Shown: positions 1 through 8,613, numbered from the stretch's first letter. The stretch: DNA of 64,000 nt from Lachnospiraceae bacterium (GCA_024699045.1 JAILQK010000019.1:1-64000); one strand, 5' to 3'. Made by a program: numbers and translations. The notes: generated from the sequence alone by a model not told the origin.

Positions 1-2
1 AG

Positions 3-218
3 GTGAGATATGTCGATAACGAAAGGGGAGAGCTTTTTGATCTTTGTGCAATGAGCGCGTGCAGACACAACATCATAGCCAACAGCACGTTCTCGGCATG
101 GGCGGCATGGCTTAACGAAAATGAGGGGAAGATCATAGTGTATCCCGATAAGCGGCATGGCTGGACCATCGAGCCGAAGGGAGGGAGCTTTTGGCCTGAT
201 GACTGGGTCGCGTTGTAG
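3..218 (+). CDS. Alpha-1,2-fucosyltransferase (GT11), C-terminal fragment
   Basis: Only the last 71 codons lie in the window; the GTG at base 3 is an internal Val, not a start. The fragment carries the GT11 C-terminal signature HNIIANSTFSAWAAWLN, where the family normally has ANSTFSWWAAWL, followed by the usual VYPDKRHGW and a closing DDWVAL. GT11 enzymes transfer fucose from GDP-fucose to galactose in surface glycans. One Trp of the family's WW pair is Ala here. The rest of the gene and its neighbours are outside the window, so the acceptor cannot be judged. The family assignment from the motif is firm; activity is unknown. Confidence 0.8.
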   Translation: MRYVDNERGELFDLCAMSACRHNIIANSTFSAWAAWLNENEGKIIVYPDKRHGWTIEPKGGSFWPDDWVAL

Positions 219-241
219 TTTTTATTTATCAAAGGTATCAT
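213..241 (+). promoter_or_regulatory. Possible promoter for the ZIP transporter
   Basis: TTGTAG (overlapping the fucosyltransferase stop codon), 17-base spacer, TATCAT. It lies about 55 bases before the chosen ZIP start. The match is moderate and unsupported by other evidence. Confidence 0.3.
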
Positions 242-296
242 TGAGTGTGACAGTATCATACAGCAGCAAAGGATAATGAGGGGGAGATCTGAATAT

Positions 297-1079
297 ATGA
301 GCCTTGATGCACTTTTGGGAGTGACCATACCGTTTATAGGCACGTCGGCGGGAGCTGCCTGCGTGCTCTTCATGAAAAAGGATCTTGGGACCAAGGTTCA
401 GAAAGCTCTCACGGGGTTTGCGAGCGGGGTAATGGTCGCAGCCTCCATATGGAGCCTTCTGGTCCCGGCCATGGAACAGAGCGAGGGAATGGGGAACCTT
501 TCGTTTATCCCTGCGCTGACGGGCTTCTGGCTGGGAATAGCCTTCCTGCTCCTGCTGGATTTTTGTATCCCTCACCTGCATCTGAATTCCGAGGAGGCAG
601 AGGGACCTGCCACGCACCTTTCAAAGACAACGATGATGCTTCTCGCGGTAACGCTCCATAACATTCCGGAGGGGATGGCGGTCGGTGTGGTCTATGCCGG
701 ATATCTTTCGGGGTCTTCCGAGATCACATTGGGCGGAGCGCTTGCGCTTGCGCTTGGAATAGCGATACAGAATTTTCCGGAGGGAGCGATAGTATCGATG
801 CCTCTCAGAGCGGAAGGAGAGAGCAAAGGAAAGGCTTTTTTAGGCGGAGTGCTCTCGGGAGCGGTCGAGCCTATAGCGGCGATCCTGACTATAATGGCGG
901 CGGGCCTGATCATACCGGCAATGCCGTATCTTTTGAGCTTTGCCGCAGGAGCCATGATGTATGTCGTGGTGGAGGAGCTGATCCCCGAGATGTCAGCAGG
1001 CGAGCACTCGAATATAGGGGTCGTTATGTTCGCCTTCGGTTTCACTCTGATGATGGCCCTTGATGTAGCGCTGGGTTGA
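297..1079 (+). CDS. ZIP family divalent metal transporter
   Basis: A 260-residue membrane protein with about eight hydrophobic segments. The paired ZIP signatures are visible: HNIPEGMAVGV in one helix and QNFPEGAIVSMPL in the next, the His/Asn/Glu-rich sites that bind Zn or similar metals. It also has EELIPEM near the end. Bacterial ZIP proteins (ZupT/GufA type) import or equilibrate Zn(II) and related ions across the cytoplasmic membrane. I start it at the ATG at 297, behind GGGGGAG with about 10 bases of spacing, instead of the track ATG at 276, which has AAAGGA only 2 bases away. It is a single gene with no metal-linked neighbour visible. Metal specificity is not readable from sequence. 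Confidence 0.9.
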   Translation: MSLDALLGVTIPFIGTSAGAACVLFMKKDLGTKVQKALTGFASGVMVAASIWSLLVPAMEQSEGMGNLSFIPALTGFWLGIAFLLLLDFCIPHLHLNSEEAEGPATHLSKTTMMLLAVTLHNIPEGMAVGVVYAGYLSGSSEITLGGALALALGIAIQNFPEGAIVSMPLRAEGESKGKAFLGGVLSGAVEPIAAILTIMAAGLIIPAMPYLLSFAAGAMMYVVVEELIPEMSAGEHSNIGVVMFAFGFTLMMALDVALG

Positions 1080-1088
1080 CGGAAGGGG

Positions 1089-1117
1089 TTGACTAATCAA
1101 AAAAATCAAAATAAGAT
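1089..1117 (+). promoter_or_regulatory. Possible promoter for the sigma factor unit
   Basis: TTGACT, 17-base A-rich spacer, TAAGAT. It sits about 60 bases upstream of the ECF sigma factor ATG, in AT-rich intergenic DNA. It resembles a housekeeping promoter and not an ECF-type one. Confidence 0.45.
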
Positions 1118-1176
1118 GATACAGAAAAAAAATAACGGACATAACGACCACTGACAGAGGGGAAAGACTGCATACG

Positions 1177-1680
1177 ATGGATATTGAACAGGTATATAAG
1201 GACTATCATGACAAGGTATTGAATTATATCCGGAGCAAAGTGGGAAATCCGGAGGATGCTGAGGATATCTGTTCGGATGTATTCCTCAAGGTTCAGAAAA
1301 AGCTTATGGATTATGACGAGGAAAAGGCCTCGGTATCTACCTGGGTCTATACCATAGCGCGCAATGCCGTCATAGATCATTATCGTACAAGACGGGTGGC
1401 TGAGGAGATCCCCGAGGAGCTGGCTTCCGATGATGAAGTCGATAACGAGCTGCTTAACAAAGAGACGCTTTCCGAGCTGGCGGAGGCACTGAAGAAGCTT
1501 TCCGAGGAGGAGAGAGAAGTGATAATCCTTCATTATTACGAAGGGCTTTCGCTGAAAGACATAGAGCAACGAACCGGACTGTCATACGGACAGGTGAAAC
1601 TGAGACACAACAGCGCTCTTAAGGAATTGAAAAAATTATTTTCCGGAGAGACTGCCAAAGGGACATTCCGTATCGTATAA
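1177..1680 (+). CDS. ECF-type RNA polymerase sigma factor
   Basis: 167 residues with the two-domain layout of ECF (group 4) sigma factors. Region 2 spans about residues 5-70, with the motifs GNPEDAEDICSDVFLKV and STWVYTIARNAVIDHYR. Region 4 spans about residues 105-160, with LSEEEREVIILHYYEGLSL followed by a helix-turn-helix. It directs RNA polymerase to a restricted promoter set. No anti-sigma factor (membrane or ZAS Zn-binding) follows. Instead the next gene encodes a small protein with a double-glycine leader-like segment and four Cys. The three genes 1177-3006 lie close together and probably form one unit. The signal and regulon are unknown. Confidence 0.9.
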   Translation: MDIEQVYKDYHDKVLNYIRSKVGNPEDAEDICSDVFLKVQKKLMDYDEEKASVSTWVYTIARNAVIDHYRTRRVAEEIPEELASDDEVDNELLNKETLSELAEALKKLSEEEREVIILHYYEGLSLKDIEQRTGLSYGQVKLRHNSALKELKKLFSGETAKGTFRIV

Positions 1681-1720
1681 AGAAGTAGAAAGCGTGATGC
1701 GGAGATAAGGAGATGAGGAT

Positions 1721-2035
1721 ATGGCAGACAATATAGGAAATAAGATCAGGAAATTATTTGATTTCCAGCGTTTTGAGAAGGAGCCGGGATTACAGGATGT
1801 GATCGAGGATTCTCTTAACAACGTGGCGGGTGTCCGGAGACTGACGGAGACCGAGCTTGAAAACGCCGCCGGCGGAGTCCGGATAGGAAATGATATGAAT
1901 AATGTCGGAAAGGCTCAGACAGGGGTCGGCACGATCTCAAATAAAAGAAAATGTGAATGCGGAGGAGATATAAGGCTCCTTTCCGGAGGAAGAGGGGTTT
2001 GCGTCAACTGTAACAAGACGTTTTATGATCTGTAA
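1721..2035 (+). CDS. Small Zn-ribbon-like protein with double-glycine leader-like N-terminus
   Basis: 104 residues, not recognised as a named family. The first ~52 residues are helical and charged and end in LTETELENAAGG. This closely resembles the leader end of double-glycine peptides and Nif11-type RiPP precursors (ELxxxxGG), which are cut after GG. The remainder holds KCECGG and a later CVNC, four Cys spaced like a small zinc ribbon. Its stop overlaps the start of the acyltransferase (TAATG), implying translational coupling. No C39 peptidase transporter or RiPP enzyme is seen in the window. It is therefore either a secreted peptide precursor processed elsewhere or a cytosolic Zn-ribbon partner of the sigma factor. 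Function unassigned. Confidence 0.7.
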   Translation: MADNIGNKIRKLFDFQRFEKEPGLQDVIEDSLNNVAGVRRLTETELENAAGGVRIGNDMNNVGKAQTGVGTISNKRKCECGGDIRLLSGGRGVCVNCNKTFYDL

Positions 2036-3006
2036 TGGATCAGACCGCTAAGGAGTCATATTCCGTTGCGATAATAGATATCATCAAAGCAGCCGCATGC
2101 CTGATGATATTTCTCTATCACTGCAATACGATCCTGCCGGGCGAGTGGAAATTTTTAACGGTGCTGGGTCAGGATCTGGGAAACAACCTGTTCTTTATGG
2201 TGAGTGGTTTTGCCCTCGCGCCTTCCGTTGATAAAACGGAGGGGCGGGGGTTTTTTTCGTGGTATGCAAGGCGGCTGGTAAGGATCCTGCCGATAACCGT
2301 TTTAGCTTATATCGCCACATATTTCATGGGATATTTTTCGCTTTCGGATATGTCACAGTTTATAGCGGTCTTTATCTATCCGACGCTGTACTGGTTCATT
2401 TCTTCGATACTCGTTTTTTACATAATCCTTTTTATCATTGCAAAGCTTGTCGGGACAAAGGGACAGATATTGATATGTCTGATCCTTTTTGCATTGTTCA
2501 TTGTCCTGTCCGGGAGACAGGAGAGGCTCTACGTTATAGGACTTCTGGCGATGATCGTGGGATATCTGCTGAGGCATCACGCCGAAGGATATGCAAAGGA
2601 AGACAGAAACAGTAAAGAAGGGCGGATCGTCTATGTCCTTATGGCAATTTCATTTATTGCCTTTATCTTTGGCAAGTCGACGGATCTCGGAGGGCTTTCG
2701 TACGGACTGACGGGGGCGGGCGCTTTGGGGGCAGGCGGTACGATGCTCCTTGCCGGGTCAAGGATGAATGAAAGCCTCTCGCGGTTCATGAAGGAGAAAA
2801 AATATGCGGGCAGCGTGATCAGATATACAGGAAACATGGCGCTTCCTTTGTATCTGGTCCAGTGCTTCTGCTCGGGATACATCGGCTTTTGGATCGGATC
2901 GCATATTGATTTTCCGGTCTCTTTCTGGATAAATTTTATCGTCGTCTGGGGCATCGGCACCGTTTTATATCTGATCAGCCGGATCTGTGCCCGGGTCATC
3001 TCATAA
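2035..3006 (+). CDS. Acyltransferase family 3 membrane protein (OafA-like)
   Basis: 323 residues with about ten hydrophobic segments. The N-terminal pattern is typical of acyltransferase family 3: IIDIIKAAACLMIFLYHC with the catalytic-type His, then GNNLFFMVSGF and RRLVRILP. Members O-acylate sugars or other extracytoplasmic acceptors using acyl groups delivered through the membrane. The ATG overlaps the previous stop by one base. The gene belongs with the ECF sigma factor and the small leader-type protein, so its acceptor may be a cell surface molecule controlled by that sigma factor, or the small protein's product; this is inference. Length is near the family norm. Confidence 0.85.
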   Translation: MDQTAKESYSVAIIDIIKAAACLMIFLYHCNTILPGEWKFLTVLGQDLGNNLFFMVSGFALAPSVDKTEGRGFFSWYARRLVRILPITVLAYIATYFMGYFSLSDMSQFIAVFIYPTLYWFISSILVFYIILFIIAKLVGTKGQILICLILFALFIVLSGRQERLYVIGLLAMIVGYLLRHHAEGYAKEDRNSKEGRIVYVLMAISFIAFIFGKSTDLGGLSYGLTGAGALGAGGTMLLAGSRMNESLSRFMKEKKYAGSVIRYTGNMALPLYLVQCFCSGYIGFWIGSHIDFPVSFWINFIVVWGIGTVLYLISRICARVIS

Positions 3007-3070
3007 CAAAATCCTCATAAAAAAATAATAAAATGCGATTCTTTTCAAGCTATTTTCGATGCGGTATATG

Positions 3071-3079
3071 TGGTATACT
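3071..3079 (+). promoter_or_regulatory. Extended -10 promoter element before the ligase operon
   Basis: TGG followed directly by TATACT (3074-3079) makes an extended -10. No good -35 is visible. It lies 35 bases before the ATG at 3114, and the ribosome site AAAGAGAG lies between. Confidence 0.4.
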
Positions 3080-3113
3080 GTAAGTTCAGTAAAAAAAGAA
3101 AGAGAGCAGAACA

Positions 3114-4751
3114 ATGCCGATCGTAGATCTACTTACCAGAAACGCAAAAGAATACGGAGATGAGGTCGCACTCGTCGAATTAAATCCGGAACTGAAGGAT
3201 ATGAGGCGCATGACATGGAAGGAGTATGACCTTATCCAGCCGGAGCCTGACGAGCCTTACAGAAGGGAGATAACCTGGCGGATATTTGACGAGAAAGCCA
3301 ACCGTTTCGCGAATCTCCTGCTTGAGCGGGGAATACAAAAAGGCGATAAGGTCGGTATCCTTTTGATGAACTGTCTGGAGTGGCTTCCGATATACTTTGG
3401 GGTGTTAAAGACCGGAGCGCTCGCGGTGCCGCTTAATTTCAGATATGCGCCCGATGAGATCGAATACTGCGTAGGCCTTGCGGAGGTAGATATACTGGTA
3501 TTCGGCCCGGAGTTCATAGGAAGGGTGGAGGAGATAGCGGACCGGATCTCGGAGCATCGCCTTCTGTTTTATGTGGGAGAGAACTGTCCCACATTTGCCG
3601 AGAGCTACAATACGCTGACGGCGGACTGCTCTTCCGTGGCGCCGGATATAACCCTCACGGACGATGATCTGGCGGCGATCTATTTTTCAAGCGGAACCAC
3701 CGGTTTTCCTAAAGCGATACTTCATAAACACAGGGCGCTCATGCACTCTGCCGTCGTCGAGCAGAAGCATCACGGGCAGCAGAAGGATGACGTCTTTTTG
3801 TGCATCCCTCCGCTTTATCATACGGGAGCAAAGATGCACTGGTTCGGATCACTCGTTTCGGGAAGCAAGGCGGTGCTCTTAAAGGGAACCAAGCCGGAGT
3901 TCATACTCGATGCGGTATCAAGAGAAAAGTGCACCATCGTGTGGCTGCTCGTTCCCTGGGCGCAGGATATACTGGAGGCACTTGACAGGGGAGATCTGAA
4001 GCTCTCCGACCATGAGCTCTCGCAGTGGAGGCTTATGCATATCGGAGCGCAGCCCGTGCCGAGATCGCTGATCCGTCACTGGAGGGATTATTTCCCTGAG
4101 CACCAGTATGACACCAACTACGGACTTTCGGAATCCATAGGTCCCGGCTGCGTGCACCTTGGGGTGGAGAACATAGAACATGTCGGAGCGATCGGGGTCC
4201 CGGGTTACGGCTGGGAATGCAAGATCGTGGATGAGAACCGTCAGGAGGTCACAAAAGGCGAAGTGGGAGAGCTGGCGGTCAAAGGACCGGGCGTCATGGT
4301 CTGTTATTATCATGACGAAAAGGCTACGGAAGAGGTAATGGACAAGGAAGGATGGCTTTACACCGGTGATATGGCGAAGCAGGATGAGGAAGGATTCTAT
4401 TACCTCGTGGACCGGAAGAAGGATGTCATCATCTCCGGAGGAGAGAATATCTATCCGGTCCAGATCGAAGATTTCCTTCATGGCTTCGAGCCGGTCAACG
4501 ATGTGGCGGTGATCGGGCTGGCGGACCGCAGGCTCGGCGAGATCTCCGCGGCGATCATCGAGATCAAAAAAGGATTTACCTGTACGGAGGAGGAGGTTCA
4601 GCTGTTCTGCAAGAAGCTTCCGAAATATAAGAGACCGAGAAAGATCATATTTGCCGAGGTCCCGAGAAATGCGACAGGCAAGATCGAGAAACCTAAGCTC
4701 AGGGAGATTTACGGCGCAATGAATCTGGTAGCGCAGGAAAATGAAGGGTAA
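3114..4751 (+). CDS. AMP-binding acyl-CoA ligase-like enzyme
   Basis: 545 residues of the class I adenylate-forming (ANL) superfamily, which activate carboxylic acids as acyl-AMP and usually transfer them to CoA. Motifs in order: the P-loop-like YFSSGTTGFPKAILHKH near residue 190, NYGLSESIGPG near 340, YTGDMAKQDEEGFYYLVDRK near 420, and the C-terminal PRNATGKIEKPKLRE with the catalytic Lys. Residues 25-60 contain an unusual acidic insertion (ELNPELKDMRRMTWKEYDL). The HD-GYP gene starts 11 bases before its stop. No acyl carrier or CoA-linked pathway is adjacent, so the acid cannot be named; a medium/long-chain fatty or aryl acid is possible. Confidence 0.88.
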   Translation: MPIVDLLTRNAKEYGDEVALVELNPELKDMRRMTWKEYDLIQPEPDEPYRREITWRIFDEKANRFANLLLERGIQKGDKVGILLMNCLEWLPIYFGVLKTGALAVPLNFRYAPDEIEYCVGLAEVDILVFGPEFIGRVEEIADRISEHRLLFYVGENCPTFAESYNTLTADCSSVAPDITLTDDDLAAIYFSSGTTGFPKAILHKHRALMHSAVVEQKHHGQQKDDVFLCIPPLYHTGAKMHWFGSLVSGSKAVLLKGTKPEFILDAVSREKCTIVWLLVPWAQDILEALDRGDLKLSDHELSQWRLMHIGAQPVPRSLIRHWRDYFPEHQYDTNYGLSESIGPGCVHLGVENIEHVGAIGVPGYGWECKIVDENRQEVTKGEVGELAVKGPGVMVCYYHDEKATEEVMDKEGWLYTGDMAKQDEEGFYYLVDRKKDVIISGGENIYPVQIEDFLHGFEPVNDVAVIGLADRRLGEISAAIIEIKKGFTCTEEEVQLFCKKLPKYKRPRKIIFAEVPRNATGKIEKPKLREIYGAMNLVAQENEG

Positions 4752-5928
4752 GATCGGAAACAGAAAAATCTATGCCGTATTGTTTGCAGTCTATATCGTA
4801 TTACTCATCGGGATGTTAATTTACTATAAACAGATGAGCAATAAGATTTTTGTGGTAAAGGGAACCTCGGCGGAGGCGGACAGATCCGGGATCTGCATAA
4901 TGTCCGAGAGATCCAAGGAATGGGCGGAAACGGGAACCCCGGGCTATGACAAGGGGATGGAGTATGATTTTATCATAGTGAATCCCGGAGACGCGGAAAT
5001 ATATGACTGGCAGGCGGAAATAAATTTCGGAACAGGCTTTGTGATAGACAGCAGCTGGAACGGGACCTTTGAGGCATCGGACGGCAGGCTTACCGTAAAG
5101 CCGGATGAGCGGACCGCGGTCCTGCAGCCCGAAGAGGAAAAGACCTTCGGGCTTGTGATGATCTCCTTAAATGAGCAGCAGGTCCTTGATTACAGTCTGT
5201 ATTATAAGGCAAATTACAAATATACGGACTCGCCGGCTTTCTGGCTCGTTGCCGCAGCTTTACTCCTTACACTCACGGTATTCATCACGGATGAATACAA
5301 CCGCAGAAGATACAGTAAGCTTAGAAAATCCCGGGAAGAGATACACGCGATCCTTATGGACAGCTTTACGACCTTTGCGAATATAATCGATGCAAAGGAT
5401 CCATATACTCAGGGACATTCCCTGAGGGTTGCGGAGTACGCCCGTCTAATCTCCGGCAAGATGGGATACAGTGAGGAGGAGCAGGAGAGGGTATACTGGA
5501 TCGGTATGCTGCATGATATCGGAAAGATAGGCATAACCGATGTGATACTGCAAAAACCGGGAAGCCTGGATAACGAAGAGTACTATACCATACAGACACA
5601 TGTGGATATCGGAGGGGCCATATTAAAGGATTTCAACGCGCTTTCGGATATAACCGCCGGGGCGCAGTACCATCATGAAAGATGGGACGGAAAAGGGTAT
5701 TCCAAGCATCTCAAAGGCAAGGAGATCCCTCAGATAGCCCGCATCATCTGCGTGGCGGATTCCTTTGATGCGATGACGAGCCCCAGGGTATACCGTAAGG
5801 CTCTGACCGTGGAATTTGCGAAAGAAGAGCTTGAAAAATGCGCGGGGACGCAGTTTGATCCCGAAATAGTCCCGGTGATGATCAAACTTATAGATGAGGG
5901 AGCGGTTCCGATAGAGATCAGATCATGA
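4741..5928 (+). CDS. Membrane HD-GYP c-di-GMP phosphodiesterase with CBM2-like outer domain
   Basis: 395 residues: TM helix ~9-29, an extracytoplasmic domain ~40-160, TM helix ~163-183, short linker, then HD-GYP ~195-390. The catalytic HD is in LHDIGKIGI (258-259), and HHERWDGKGYS follows at 311-321. The name-giving GYP is GYS here; the other metal-binding His/Asp positions look intact. HD-GYP proteins hydrolyse c-di-GMP or related dinucleotides. The outer domain reads like a family 2 carbohydrate-binding module (YDWQAEINFGTGF, SSWNGTFEA, LQPEEEKTFGL), suggesting sensing of polysaccharide. It overlaps the ligase gene by 11 bases and the glycosyltransferase by 4, so the operon link is tight. 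Confidence 0.88.
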   Translation: MKGKIGNRKIYAVLFAVYIVLLIGMLIYYKQMSNKIFVVKGTSAEADRSGICIMSERSKEWAETGTPGYDKGMEYDFIIVNPGDAEIYDWQAEINFGTGFVIDSSWNGTFEASDGRLTVKPDERTAVLQPEEEKTFGLVMISLNEQQVLDYSLYYKANYKYTDSPAFWLVAAALLLTLTVFITDEYNRRRYSKLRKSREEIHAILMDSFTTFANIIDAKDPYTQGHSLRVAEYARLISGKMGYSEEEQERVYWIGMLHDIGKIGITDVILQKPGSLDNEEYYTIQTHVDIGGAILKDFNALSDITAGAQYHHERWDGKGYSKHLKGKEIPQIARIICVADSFDAMTSPRVYRKALTVEFAKEELEKCAGTQFDPEIVPVMIKLIDEGAVPIEIRS

Positions 5929-6881
5929 CGATAAGCGTATGTCTTATAGTAAAAAATGAAGCGGCCATTCTTGCAAGATGCCTCGATCCGCTTGTAAGCA
6001 TAGCGGATGAGACAGTCATCGTGGATACGGGCTCGACCGATGAGACCAAAAAGATCGCATCAAGGTATACGCAGAAGATTTATGATCTTGAATGGAAAGA
6101 TGATTTTGCGGCCGCCAGAAATTTTGCTTTTTCCAAATGTTCCTGTGATTATATTTATTCCGCCGATGCCGATGAAGTCCTCGATGAGGTCAACCTTGAA
6201 AGGTTCAAAAAGCTCAAGTCGGCGCTCGACCCTTCAGTGGATATAGTTCAGTTCATCTATACAAACCAGCTTGAATACAATACGACCTATAATTTCGACA
6301 GGGAGCTCAGACCCAAGCTCTACAGGAGACTCCGTCCTTTTGTCTGGGAGGGGGAGGTTCATGAGCAGGTAAGGCTCGATCCGCTGATCTATGATTCGGA
6401 TATCGAGGTGATCCATAAGCCGACTTCTTTTCATTCGTCCAGAGATCTTGCGATATTCAGAAGGATCATCGGGGAAAAAGGAGGAATGGAACCCAGGCTT
6501 TCGGATATGTATATGAGGGAGCTTGCCGTGTCCGGGGAGGACGAAGATTTTGTCGAAGCCAGAGCGTATTTTGAAAAACTCATAGAGACGGAGACGGATC
6601 CGGCAAGGATCCGCGACGAACTGTATACGGTGATCCGGGGCTGCAGGGTATCGGATGACAGAGATGCCTTCATGAAATATGCGTTCCGGGCGCTGGCGCT
6701 CGGGGAGGTCACTTCCGAGACGGCATTTGAGCTCGGAGAGTTCTACAGAACAGCCGGGGATCCGGATGAGGCGAAAATCTGGTATTATAACGCCGCTTAT
6801 GAGACTGAGGCCTCGCTGGATCACAGGTATAAAGATGAGTATCCGTTACGATATCTGAAGGATGGAAAAAAGCAGGACTGA
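5925..6881 (+). CDS. Glycosyltransferase family 2 with C-terminal TPR-like region
   Basis: 318 residues. The first ~200 form a GT-A fold: ISVCLIVKNEAAILARCL at the start, VDTGSTDET, then YSADADEVL as the DXD-type metal/sugar-nucleotide site. The remainder (ARAYFEKLIETETDP, ELGEFYRTAGDPDEAKIWYYNAA) looks like tetratricopeptide helices. This architecture matches the SunS/TPR-type GT2 glycosyltransferases found in Firmicutes, which act on proteins or peptides or in cell-wall glycan synthesis. Its ATG overlaps the HD-GYP stop (ATGA) and its end overlaps the next membrane protein by 20 bases. Donor and acceptor are unknown. Confidence 0.88.
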   Translation: MTISVCLIVKNEAAILARCLDPLVSIADETVIVDTGSTDETKKIASRYTQKIYDLEWKDDFAAARNFAFSKCSCDYIYSADADEVLDEVNLERFKKLKSALDPSVDIVQFIYTNQLEYNTTYNFDRELRPKLYRRLRPFVWEGEVHEQVRLDPLIYDSDIEVIHKPTSFHSSRDLAIFRRIIGEKGGMEPRLSDMYMRELAVSGEDEDFVEARAYFEKLIETETDPARIRDELYTVIRGCRVSDDRDAFMKYAFRALALGEVTSETAFELGEFYRTAGDPDEAKIWYYNAAYETEASLDHRYKDEYPLRYLKDGKKQD

Positions 6882-8535
6882 TCATATAAAACAATACGCG
6901 ATCCCGGCGGCGGCCGCTCTTATCCAGTGGGTGATATGGCAGGCGCTCGGGATAGGACGCGCCTTCCTGACATACGATATAAGGGCGCCTTATGTATGGA
7001 TACAGAAGGGGCTGTTTCTCTTTCTCCTTGTGTCTTTATGGTGCTTTTTGTTTTATGTGATAAGAAAAGCAAAGGCGGGAGACGAAAAGATAAGGCGCGG
7101 ACTCACGGTCTTTGCGGTCTATTTTTCCATATCTGCGGTCGTTCTTTTGCTGTTATGGCCGGGAACCTGGTACTGGGATGATATAGGTGTCCTTGCGAGC
7201 GCCAAAAACTTCGATCTGCTTCCCTGGCAGCATGTGCTCTCGGCTTTTTTTCAGACGCTCTTTTTGCAGTTCTTTCCGGTTCCCGGGGGGATCATCGCGG
7301 TACAGCTTCTCATCGTCTCCGTTATCGTGGCCTATGCCGTAACGGATCTGGAGCTTTCTCTGTTTAAGGGAAAGAGCATTACGGGATTTCGGGCGGCCGA
7401 TATCCTGATCGAGCTCATCCCGTTTTTCCTGCCTCCGGTACTCCTCTATCAATACTCAGGGTTCAGGATGGGACTGTATATTTTCATCGAGATCTTTGTC
7501 CTGAGCTTTATCATCTGCATATCGATAAGAGAAAGGGAGATAAGCTGTCCGATGCTTTTCTTTTTCGCCCTTGCTTCGGCAGTGGTGACAACCTGGAGGA
7601 CGGAAGGATTTTTGTATGCTCCGGTGATCATCGTTATGCTGGTCCTGCAGAAAAAGGAGATGCTCTCTGCCGGAAAGAAGATCTTTACCGTCGGGGTCAT
7701 GCTGGCAGTGGTATTCATGATCTCGTCATTTCAAAAGTCGGCAACGGGAAACGATGATTACTCCGTGGTAACTTTTCTGCGGCCGCTGTCCGAGGTCGTA
7801 AGGGCTGCGGATCCCGGAAAAGATGCCGACCTTCTCGAGAAGGTGAACAGGGTCGTAGACACCGGGGTGATACTTGACAATCCCGACGTCAACGGAGAGG
7901 ATCTGCTCTGGAAATATGACCTTCCGATCCATGAGTATACGGATGAGGAATACAGTGACTTTATGAAAGCGTTCATCGGACTTTGCGTAAGATATCCCAA
8001 GGCGGTCGCGAAGGAAAGGATAAAGGTGTTTATAGATACCTCGGCGATCCGCGGGAGGACAAATCCGACAAATGTGACAGGAGCTTATTATCTGTTCGAC
8101 CCGGATGAGCAGAACGACAATCAGAGAGAATTCAATGAATGGGAGATCATGCTCAACAGACCGGTTTCCGAAACGCTCAGGCAGCGTTTCATACTGTTTC
8201 TCGGATGTCTGAGGGAGGACTTTTCTGAAAGGATCACATACCGGCTCGTATGGGATACGATCATACCGCTCGGGATCATCGGGATACTGTGGGTGGGACT
8301 TGCCGTGAAGAAAAAGTGGAAGCTCTTTATCGCAATGTCAGCGGTAGCTTTGAGGATCCCGGTGCTGTTCCTGACCGCGCCGGCCACCTGGACCATGTAT
8401 TATCTGTCATTTTATCTCATCGGATATGTTTCGCTGGTATTTATTATCCTTAAGATGGTGTCAGTGAAAAATGACCGGAAGACGGAGCCTTGGGAAAAGG
8501 GCCGGCAGACAGCGGCATCAGGCGGTCAGGATTGA
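6862..8535 (+). CDS. Polytopic membrane protein, DUF6020-like
   Basis: 557 residues with about 11-12 hydrophobic segments and one larger hydrophilic loop (~300-420). LWPGTWYWDDIGVL and LPWQHVLSAFF, early acidic and His residues on the outer face, resemble GT-C type glycosyltransferase-like proteins grouped as DUF6020. GT-C proteins use lipid-linked sugars, so a role in glycan transfer at the membrane is possible but not shown. The start overlaps the GT2 gene by 20 bases, making it the fourth gene of the operon 3114-8535. The alternative is an O-antigen-polymerase-like or other transport protein. Confidence 0.7.
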   Translation: MEKSRTDHIKQYAIPAAAALIQWVIWQALGIGRAFLTYDIRAPYVWIQKGLFLFLLVSLWCFLFYVIRKAKAGDEKIRRGLTVFAVYFSISAVVLLLLWPGTWYWDDIGVLASAKNFDLLPWQHVLSAFFQTLFLQFFPVPGGIIAVQLLIVSVIVAYAVTDLELSLFKGKSITGFRAADILIELIPFFLPPVLLYQYSGFRMGLYIFIEIFVLSFIICISIREREISCPMLFFFALASAVVTTWRTEGFLYAPVIIVMLVLQKKEMLSAGKKIFTVGVMLAVVFMISSFQKSATGNDDYSVVTFLRPLSEVVRAADPGKDADLLEKVNRVVDTGVILDNPDVNGEDLLWKYDLPIHEYTDEEYSDFMKAFIGLCVRYPKAVAKERIKVFIDTSAIRGRTNPTNVTGAYYLFDPDEQNDNQREFNEWEIMLNRPVSETLRQRFILFLGCLREDFSERITYRLVWDTIIPLGIIGILWVGLAVKKKWKLFIAMSAVALRIPVLFLTAPATWTMYYLSFYLIGYVSLVFIILKMVSVKNDRKTEPWEKGRQTAASGGQD

Positions 8536-8560
8536 GGAAGAATGCAATATATGATACAAT
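8532..8560 (+). promoter_or_regulatory. Promoter of the polysaccharide locus
   Basis: TTGAGG, 17-base spacer, TACAAT, with TGA directly before the -10 (extended -10). It lies just past the stop of the DUF6020-like gene and about 50 bases before rfbB, whose ribosome site is AAGGGAGAAAGC. Confidence 0.5.
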
Positions 8561-8613
8561 TTTAAGGTTATCGTACTTACGATCAGGACACTAAAAAAGA
8601 TAAGGGAGAAAGC

